A stretch of DNA of 51,093 nt from Rhizobiales bacterium Ga0077548 (GTDB lineage: Bacteria; Pseudomonadota; Alphaproteobacteria; Rhizobiales; Xanthobacteraceae): NCBI GenBank assembly GCA_001464215.1, contig LNEZ01000049.1, forward strand, positions 1-51,093. Direction: 5' to 3'. The stretch's first letter is position 1, and each line of letters begins with the position of its first letter. The notes below the pieces were generated by a model. That model was given only the letters and a program-made list of their open reading frames with translations. It was not told where the DNA came from and searched no databases. The translations under genes were made by a program, and so were the position numbers. This document shows positions 46,030 through 51,093 of the stretch, piece after piece.

Positions 46030-46269
46030 TCAGCGGGCCGCGCGGCACGCCCTCGCCTGATCCCGGAGGCTGAGCCATTCCGCGAGCGCCTCGTCGGTAC
46101 GTGGTGAGCCTGACGCGGCAAGGCGTTCTGTCCGAAGCGCGCGTTGCCAAGCCACACTTCGCTCCACGATCAAAGGGCAGACCGTGACCGCCGCAGGCGG
46201 CGACGGCTCGCCAAAGCAAAGCCGCGCACCAAGAATGACTACCTCGAGCCCAAGACAAAGCGGGTTCAT
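46030..46269 (-). CDS. Rz1-like small lysis protein (probable outer spanin)
   Basis: 79 aa. A hydrophobic N-terminus (LCLGLEVVILGARLCFG) is followed by the Pro-rich EPSPPAAVTVCPLIVERSV and a charged tail ending LSLRDQARACR. Many small phage proteins next to an Rz-like gene share this Pro-Val-CP and RDQARACR layout. The lipobox of a true Rz1 is not clear here (ARLC). It starts inside the last codons of the upstream gene (ATGA overlap). Function inferred from position and build. Confidence 0.55.
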   Translation of the reverse strand: MNPLCLGLEVVILGARLCFGEPSPPAAVTVCPLIVERSVAWQRALRTERLAASGSPRTDEALAEWLSLRDQARACRAAR

Positions 46270-46493
46270 GCGCTGCCCTCTTCAAGCCGCGAGAGCACAT
46301 CTGCGCGGGTTGCAAGTCTTGTTGCGATCAAAGCCATGGCTTCCTGCTTCCGCAACGCTTCAAGCGCGTGACCGAGCTCCGAGCGCAGACGGCCGGTCTC
46401 CTGCTCGTTGGCGGTCTTTTTGCTCTCGCCGATCCATTCGAGCAAAAGCTTCGCGAGAAACGAAACGGCGAAGCTCGAAAGCGCTTCAAGCAT
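46266..46493 (-). CDS. Rz-like small membrane protein (probable inner spanin)
   Basis: 75 aa. One N-terminal membrane helix (LSSFAVSFLAKLLLEWIG), then a charged coiled-coil region (RLRSELGHALEALRKQEAMALIATRLATRADVLSRLE). This N-in helix plus periplasmic coiled coil is the layout of inner spanins. It overlaps the holin-like stop by eight bases and the Rz1-like start by four. No family-level match recognised. Confidence 0.55.
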   Translation of the reverse strand: MLEALSSFAVSFLAKLLLEWIGESKKTANEQETGRLRSELGHALEALRKQEAMALIATRLATRADVLSRLEEGSA

Positions 46494-46926
46494 TTGCCGG
46501 AATCTGCGGCAGCTTGGCCTGCAATTTTTCGGCAACGGCTTCCGGCGTAATCCCGAAATAACGGATCGCGTCAGGCACGGCCTGCAGCACGTAATTCACG
46601 GCTTCCGCGAGTGCCGCGCTTTTGAGGTCGAGCTTCTTACCGGCAATAGCGGTGCCTGCTTTCCCGATCAGCAACCCGGCGCCATTCGTCAGCGCCGTCT
46701 GCAACGCTTCGCGATGCGAGGCATCGATATCGAGATTGAACTTGCGGCGCATGAGCTCGGCTAACCAGCCGACAATCGCGGTCGCGATCACCGATACGAC
46801 CGCCAGCAGATACGGCTGCAAGACATTATGTATGCCTTCGGCCGCGACTTCGGTTTGCGCGAAGGCAGGAGCGGACACAAATATGAGTAGCGCAGCCGCG
46901 AGGCCGCGCGAAAAATTGTGCTTCAT
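46486..46926 (-). CDS. Holin-like phage protein
   Basis: 146 aa. Signal-peptide-like N-terminus (GLAAALLIFVSAPAFAQ), a single strong helix (YLLAVVSVIATAIVGWLAELM), then a soluble region with AVNYVLQAVPDAIRYFGITPEAVAEKL. Proteins of this layout follow endolysin genes in alphaproteobacterial phages. I use holin as a label from position and topology; pore activity is not evident. ATG 46926 has AGGTG six bases upstream. It lies 24 bases after the endolysin stop. Confidence 0.55.
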   Translation of the reverse strand: MKHNFSRGLAAALLIFVSAPAFAQTEVAAEGIHNVLQPYLLAVVSVIATAIVGWLAELMRRKFNLDIDASHREALQTALTNGAGLLIGKAGTAIAGKKLDLKSAALAEAVNYVLQAVPDAIRYFGITPEAVAEKLQAKLPQIPANA

Positions 46927-46950
46927 GATTTTCACCTGTTGTCTGGAAAT

Positions 46951-47841
46951 TCAGTCGAGGCGGACGAAGCCGCCATGCACGTAGCCGGTCGCGCCGAACG
47001 GCGTGATAATTCTTAGCCAGCCGGAAAGTTTATCCGCTTCCTGCACGTCGACCCGGGTGCCGTAGGGGATCATACCTTTGACCGCGAATTGAATCCCAGG
47101 CCCGCCGCGAAGATTTAGGCTATCCGCAACCACCGTCGCGTCGGGCGCGAAAGCCGGTTTCGCGGCTGCCGGTGAAAGCTTTGGCGCAGGCTTCACTTCT
47201 ATCGGCGCTGCCAGCTCGCCCGCCTCGCCGCGCACGATCGACTGCATTTGTGAGAGCGGAAACAGCGGATTGGTGTCGGTCTTGCGCCCCGGACAGATGT
47301 GAAAATGTCCGAGCACGGTGTTGATCTCGGGATAAGCGGCTTTCAGCGCCGCATGAAGTGCCGCGCTCGCGGCGATCTGCTTTTCCGAATAAGCGAGCCA
47401 GTAATGGTCGCCATGCTCGGGGGTCGCGACGCGCGCAACCTTGAACTGCGGGTTCTTGTTGGTGTCGATGATGCAGACGCCGGAATAGACGCCCTCGCTT
47501 ATCTTGCGGAGATAGCCGGGGTTATCGTGTTCGATCCCGATCGAGAAGCCGTTGAAATTGTAACGATTGCCGTATTTCGAAGGCCCGGCGTGCCAGCACT
47601 GCACGTTGAAAGGCGCGAGCTGCGTGATCCCGCCGTTCCAGTCGATCACGACGTGCGCGGATGCCCGCGCCACCGGCATCGTGAGCCAACCGATGTCGCC
47701 CGACGGATCGAGCGGATTGCTCGCGGTGTCGTGGTCGATGATCGTATCCGGATTCATGAAACCGGAGCGGTTCGGTGTCGCGCGATACGGCGCCTGCTTG
47801 CCGCCGGCAAACAGAAGATGATTGCGGATTTCGAATTGCAT
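46951..47841 (-). CDS. N-acetylmuramoyl-L-alanine amidase (endolysin) with SH3 domain
   Basis: 296 aa. An Amidase_2 domain with zinc ligand His37 in IIDHDTAS, the second His in NVQCWHAGPSKYGN and the closing LGHFHICPGRKTDTNPLF. The C-terminal SH3 domain (DSLNLRGGPGIQFAVKGMIP, then WLRIITPFGATGYVHGGFV) binds cell wall. It cleaves the amide between N-acetylmuramate and L-alanine. No signal peptide, so release needs the holin. ATG at 47841 (GAAAGG upstream); a TTG just before is also in frame. Confidence 0.92.
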   Translation of the reverse strand: MQFEIRNHLLFAGGKQAPYRATPNRSGFMNPDTIIDHDTASNPLDPSGDIGWLTMPVARASAHVVIDWNGGITQLAPFNVQCWHAGPSKYGNRYNFNGFSIGIEHDNPGYLRKISEGVYSGVCIIDTNKNPQFKVARVATPEHGDHYWLAYSEKQIAASAALHAALKAAYPEINTVLGHFHICPGRKTDTNPLFPLSQMQSIVRGEAGELAAPIEVKPAPKLSPAAAKPAFAPDATVVADSLNLRGGPGIQFAVKGMIPYGTRVDVQEADKLSGWLRIITPFGATGYVHGGFVRLD

Positions 47842-47988
47842 CAAATGCCTTTCGGAGGAGTAATAGAAATATTTCGGCTCGCAAGACGACGGGGCGGCAG
47901 CTTACTAACGGCGAATTCACCGCGCTTGCACCGTCACCTCAATCAACAAAGCTGATTTCCGTGGCTGCGCCCGTCAGCGCGTCAGCGA

Positions 47989-48735
47989 TCAATGTTTCTT
48001 AAAAATCAGATCGAAATGAAATTCTTGATCGAGAGTAAAGCCCAACGACCGCATTTCTTCTATAACGGAATCGCGTGTCGTCGAGCTCTCGACCTGGACA
48101 ATACCAGTATTGCCAGCGAGCAGTTTCTTCATTCCTCGTATTACCGCTTTTTCCTGCCCCTCGACATCGATCTTGATGGCGATCACCTTCCCGGTTTCTT
48201 GAATCAGGTCGTCCAGCGCTATTACGTCCACTTCATATCCGATGCCGTCCGCCGATATCTTGGACCACCCGGTTTGCGTTTGCGGGCCGGAATTCAGCTT
48301 GGCTGTGCCGCGTTGCTCTCCCAGTGCAACCTGAAGTGGCCGAACGTTCTTCAGTTTGTTCAATTCAATGTTTGCGATTAGCCGCGCAAAATTTCTCGCG
48401 TCGGGTTCAACAGAGATAATTTCTGCTTCGGTTTCCCGAATGCCGAGAATGCAGGTGTAAAGCCCGCAATTCGCGCCGATATCAATAAAATAGGAAGGCT
48501 TCAAACGCTGGCAGGCGCGAATCATATGATTCAGTTGCGCCCACTCCAAACTTCGGTAGGCGATGTTACGCGCAATCGAATCCACCAGATCGATGTGAAA
48601 ATAAGCACCGTAATACGAGGCAACGAAGGGCTTTTTACCGTATCGCAATCTGAAATATCGTTTGCGAAAACTCCTGACGAGCCGCGACACCCATCTCCGC
48701 CGGAAGTAGTTTCTTCTCGACTCGTTGCTCGCCAT
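47989..48735 (-). CDS. FkbM-family methyltransferase (probable moron)
   Basis: 248 aa. A basic N-terminus (SRRNYFRRRWVSRLVRSFRK) precedes the SAM domain: motif I FIDIGANCGLYTCIL, acidic EIISVEPDARNF, and the FkbM-type DLIQETGKVIAIKIDVEGQEKAVIRG. FkbM enzymes O-methylate sugars or other small molecules, so O-antigen or glycan methylation is possible. GC is visibly lower than around it: 23 of 60 at 48001-48060, 26 of 60 at 48361-48420, against 37 of 60 at 47221-47280 in the endolysin gene. ATG 48735 used; a TTG at 48759 is in frame. Confidence 0.85.
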   Translation of the reverse strand: MASNESRRNYFRRRWVSRLVRSFRKRYFRLRYGKKPFVASYYGAYFHIDLVDSIARNIAYRSLEWAQLNHMIRACQRLKPSYFIDIGANCGLYTCILGIRETEAEIISVEPDARNFARLIANIELNKLKNVRPLQVALGEQRGTAKLNSGPQTQTGWSKISADGIGYEVDVIALDDLIQETGKVIAIKIDVEGQEKAVIRGMKKLLAGNTGIVQVESSTTRDSVIEEMRSLGFTLDQEFHFDLIFKKH

Positions 48736-48773
48736 TGGACGCTCTAAACATATCGACAAATCAGAGGCAACCT

Positions 48774-48795
48774 TGCCCGTATGCCCTCACGGGCA
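48774..48795. repeat. Short dyad between the divergent methyltransferase genes
   Basis: TGCCCGT (48774-48780) and ACGGGCA (48789-48795) with eight bases between. It lies in the 168-base gap that holds both promoters. Possible operator for a divergent pair; otherwise nothing recognised in this gap. Confidence 0.3.
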
Positions 48796-48903
48796 GCGGA
48801 TAACACCATCACAGTAACCCGGATGCACCAGCTTTGCCGTCTTTGCCGCCAAACCGCCTCCTCTCTTGACTAGTTCAAGGTTGAACGGGCAAGAGCTTCG
48901 ATC

Positions 48904-49512
48904 ATGACACAGATAGACGCCTGGCGCGGCGAATTCGGAAACGCCTACACGGACCGCATGACCGGCTCGGAGCAATCCGATGCCGGCCGCATGGAGCTGT
49001 GGCGCAAGATCATCGATCTCAGCAAGCCACACTCGATTCTCGAAGTGGGATCGAACCTCGGCTTGAATCTCCGCACCATACGGAAAATCTCGGAGGCTAA
49101 GCTCTTTGCGTTGGAGCCAAACGAAAAAGCCCGCAGCATTCTCGTCTCGGACGGAATTGTGGAGCCGGGCAACGCGATCGGCGGAACCGCTGCAAAGATC
49201 GCGCTCCCCGATGAAGCGGCTGAACTCGCATTCACCGCGGGCGTCCTGATCCACGTTCCTCCGTCCGATCTACTCGCCTCGTGCTCGGAAATCTATCGAT
49301 GCGCGAGCAAGTATGTCGCCTGCATCGAATACTTCTCCGACAAGGAAGAGAGCGTCTCCTATCGCGGCCGCGACGATCTGCTTTTCAAACGCGACTTCGG
49401 TTCGTTCTGGCTCGACAACTTCAAGCTAGAACTGATCGATTACGGTTTCTTCTGGCGCAGGGCATCCGGCCTCGACAACGTAACGTGGTGGCTTTTTCGC
49501 AAGCCAGCTTGA
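48904..49512 (+). CDS. SAM methyltransferase, pseudaminic-acid-associated (TIGR03587) type
   Basis: 202 aa. N-terminus DAWRGEFGNAYTDRM is the TIGR03587 signature (W…FG..Y..R). Motif I ILEVGSNLGLNL (45-56), acidic LFALEPNEKAR, and AFTAGVLIHVPPSDLLASCSEIYRC (post-motif helix) follow. FFWRRASGLDNVTWWLFRK closes the domain. Members occur in surface-sugar clusters; the substrate is not established. It is the only plus-strand gene in the phage module and ends 12 bases before the convergent tail-gene stop. GC is lower than the host (32 of 60 at 49021-49080). Confidence 0.82.
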   Translation: MTQIDAWRGEFGNAYTDRMTGSEQSDAGRMELWRKIIDLSKPHSILEVGSNLGLNLRTIRKISEAKLFALEPNEKARSILVSDGIVEPGNAIGGTAAKIALPDEAAELAFTAGVLIHVPPSDLLASCSEIYRCASKYVACIEYFSDKEESVSYRGRDDLLFKRDFGSFWLDNFKLELIDYGFFWRRASGLDNVTWWLFRKPA

Positions 49513-49524
49513 GTGCGCGTCGTC

Positions 49525-50409
49525 TCAAACGATTAGCGGATAGCGCAGCATCACGATTCCGGAGCCGCCGGCAGCACCCGACGAAGACGAGTTGCCCGCA
49601 CCGCCGCCACCGCCGCCACCGCCGCCGGTATTCGCACTACCCGCGCCCGGACTTGCACCGGCTTTGCCACCTTGCCCCCCGCCACCTATGCCGCCCGTGG
49701 CATTACCGCCCGCTCCGTTGAAGTGACCGCCGCCGCCACCGCCCGCATAATTATTTCCCCAGATCGAAATGCCCGCGCCGCCGGCACCGCCTATTGTGGC
49801 TTGTCCTGCCTGACCCGCGGCACCTCCGCCGCCCCCACCACCGGCCGCGAATGGAGCGACCGCGCCTGCGCGGCCAGCACCGCCCGCATAACCCGCCGTC
49901 GCCGACCCGCCTGCACCAGAGTTGTACGAACCGCCGCCACCCGAGCCGCCGCTCGCGCCTGCGCCCGCGCTGCCTTCTCCGCCCCGGCCGCCGCCATTCG
50001 CTGTAGTTGTTCCGAAGACGGAGTTGTTGCCGTTCGATCCCGTCGTGCCGCCAGCACCGCCGGTTCCAATCGTTACGGCAACACCGGTTGCATTCGTGAC
50101 TGCGTAGGCTCCATTAGATTCAACGCCGCCCGCGCCGCCTCCGCCGTAATTCGAACCGCCGCCGCCACCGCCGATCGCGACGACTTCGACGTTGCCGTTG
50201 GCACTCGGCGTGAACGTACCGCTCGATGTGAAACGGTGAACGCGATAGCCGCCTTCTTCGGTGATGGTGCCGCCGGTCGAAGCGTTAAGCGGATTTGCGC
50301 CGCCGCCTGCCATCTCGAACATCAATTCCGGGCCGCGATAGACGCGCGCGATCGCAACCGCACCTGCGTAAAGTTTCGCGAGACGCGCAGCGCCTGCATA
50401 AAGCGGCAC
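49525..50409 (-). CDS. Glycine-rich phage tail protein
   Basis: 294 aa. The N-terminus has two repeats, LYAGAARLAK and LYAGAVAIARVYRG, typical of phage tail fibre leaders. A beta segment follows (YRVHRFTSSGTFTPSANGNVEVVAIGGGG). More than half the rest is glycine-rich (GGAGG, NGGGRGG, GGGGGGG) and ends SGAAGGSGIVMLRYPLIV, the hallmark of glycine-rich phage fibre domains. It probably forms a polyglycine helical bundle at the tail tip. GTG start at 50409 with GAGGAA upstream, two bases after the DUF2793 stop. Confidence 0.85.
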   Translation of the reverse strand: MPLYAGAARLAKLYAGAVAIARVYRGPELMFEMAGGGANPLNASTGGTITEEGGYRVHRFTSSGTFTPSANGNVEVVAIGGGGGGSNYGGGGAGGVESNGAYAVTNATGVAVTIGTGGAGGTTGSNGNNSVFGTTTANGGGRGGEGSAGAGASGGSGGGGSYNSGAGGSATAGYAGGAGRAGAVAPFAAGGGGGGGAAGQAGQATIGGAGGAGISIWGNNYAGGGGGGHFNGAGGNATGGIGGGGQGGKAGASPGAGSANTGGGGGGGGGAGNSSSSGAAGGSGIVMLRYPLIV

Positions 50410-50411
50410 GG

Positions 50412-51093
50412 TTATTCTTCCTCCGGCACGAGATAAAGCGTGTTCGCATCGGGCGGATCGAGATCGTCGTAGGCATCCTGATCCGCAAGCAGCACGATCG
50501 AGGCAACATCGTTCTGCGGCAGCCGCACCACGCCGGTCGCGGGATCGACCACCACGCTCTCTAACCAGCTTGTGCCGTCAGCGGAAACCTTCAGCTTGAA
50601 AGAGTCGCTTCCGACCAGGCCGAATTCGGCGCGGCCGGAAAAATCCCGCGAGAAGAAAACCGAAGCGGTATCGCCCTCGCCTTCCTTGGAAAGCTGCAAG
50701 CGTACATCGCCGTTACCGCTGTCCGCCGTTTCAAGCGCGTGGAGAAGAACGTCGTTCGCGCGCACCGCGAGCTTGACGCTTTCCTCCTCGGGGTCCGCGC
50801 CGTTGATGTAGAGATATTCGACCGCTTCGGGATCGAACGTACCGCCTTCTCCGCCCCCGCCGCCCGCGGAAAACTCGATCCATTCGGTCCCGGTCCAGAC
50901 CAGCAAGCTTTCCTCGTCCGCGTTCCAGGCGCGCCAGCCGGTGCGGGCGGGAAGAAAAATCCATGCTCCATCCTGAAAGGCGGCAACATCGTTGGCGTGG
51001 CCCACGAATGCGCCGGACGGACTCGCGCCCACGATATGGCGCGCACCGTTTTCCGGTGCTCCGGGCGGCGCATCGCGCACATCGACCACCGCA
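50412..51093 (-). CDS. DUF2793 phage tail protein (partial, 5' end outside window)
   Basis: Open from the window edge (codon GCG at 51092-51090, then GTG GTC GAT) to the stop at 50412, about 227 residues. The first visible part VDVRDAPPGAPENGARHIVG, followed by GHANDVAAFQDGAWIFL and LLVWTGTEWIEFSAGG, is the DUF2793 domain, found in alphaproteobacterial prophages and near gene-transfer-agent clusters. The second part is a beta-rich region (SGNGDVRLQLSKEGEGDTAS) of tail-fibre type. The true start is missing. Confidence 0.88.
   Translation of the reverse strand, partial: AVVDVRDAPPGAPENGARHIVGASPSGAFVGHANDVAAFQDGAWIFLPARTGWRAWNADEESLLVWTGTEWIEFSAGGGGGEGGTFDPEAVEYLYINGADPEEESVKLAVRANDVLLHALETADSGNGDVRLQLSKEGEGDTASVFFSRDFSGRAEFGLVGSDSFKLKVSADGTSWLESVVVDPATGVVRLPQNDVASIVLLADQDAYDDLDPPDANTLYLVPEEE

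Larger units (their letters stand above)
46030..51093. mobile_element. End of a phage-derived module (prophage or gene-transfer-agent-like)
   Basis: The stretch from the spanin-like genes to the window edge carries phage functions: a DUF2793 tail protein, a glycine-rich tail protein, endolysin, a holin-like gene and two small overlapping genes. They are on the minus strand except for the methyltransferase gene at 48904. The module continues past the window edge. No integrase, repressor, attachment site or tRNA appears at the left border, which falls between 46008 and 46030 beside the nitroreductase gene. Capsid or terminase genes, if any, would be outside. Confidence 0.7.

Noticed and set aside
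46008-46030. Left attachment site of the phage module
   Set aside because: No direct repeat partner is visible in the window and no tRNA or integrase lies here.
49540-50200. Repetitive tract resembling a repeat array
   Set aside because: The period is that of glycine codons and the frame is open throughout; no constant repeat-spacer structure, so not CRISPR.

Overview
The window is about 51 kb of chromosome from a GC-rich alphaproteobacterium. It is most likely a member of the Hyphomicrobiales close to the Bradyrhizobiaceae/Xanthobacteraceae. Support comes from the cycHJKL-degP block, a FeuP/FeuQ-like two-component pair, PleC/PdhS-style histidine kinases, abundant TRAP, TctABC and Bug-type transport genes, and a palindromic intergenic repeat of a kind common in rhizobial genomes. 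The assignment rests on gene content only; no rRNA or tRNA gene is present.

Left part (1-31.9 kb). A meta-cleavage (4-oxalomesaconate) block opens the window: galB (cut by the edge), galD and a DUF1932-type dehydrogenase. It is followed by an L,D-transpeptidase, a membrane protein, a DUF971 protein divergent from moaA, and two coupled EamA transporters. A FcbT-type TRAP transporter comes next, with its binding-protein gene convergent on the permease genes behind a shared bidirectional terminator. Beyond it lie a 3' scrap of a second binding-protein gene and a frameshifted mrp/apbC, then paaG-like and GST genes. A forward group holds a histidine kinase, a CobS-like protein without the catalytic motifs, and a membrane-anchored aspartic protease. 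A tctCBA transporter, dusA with a TSUP permease, an HxlR regulator divergent from a QorB-like reductase, a nitronate monooxygenase with a CoA ligase, pepN and a PAS histidine kinase complete this part.

Middle part (31.9-46 kb). Almost everything is on the minus strand. In transcription order: nitroreductase (behind a perfect dyad), feuP-feuQ-like genes, a glycine-zipper lipoprotein, cycHJKL (ccmI-ccmE-ccmF-ccmH, each overlapping the next by ATGA), degP with a terminator, then a response regulator, a histidine kinase and glnE, all overlapping. The last arrangement ties glutamine synthetase adenylylation to a two-component system at the level of translation.

Right part (46-51.1 kb). This is the end of a phage-derived module, either a prophage or a gene-transfer-agent-like cluster. 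It holds a DUF2793 tail protein (cut by the window edge), a glycine-rich tail protein, and a lysis cassette of endolysin, holin-like protein and an overlapping pair that looks like spanins. Two methyltransferase genes with lower GC (FkbM type and a TIGR03587-like type), transcribed divergently, sit between the tail and lysis genes as probable morons.

The best leads are the CobS-like pseudoenzyme beside a kinase and a protease, the broken mrp next to a transporter-gene scar, the dyad on the nitroreductase leader, and the moron pair in the phage module. I did not find a clearly new defence or mobile system. No CRISPR array, insertion sequence or integrase is visible.
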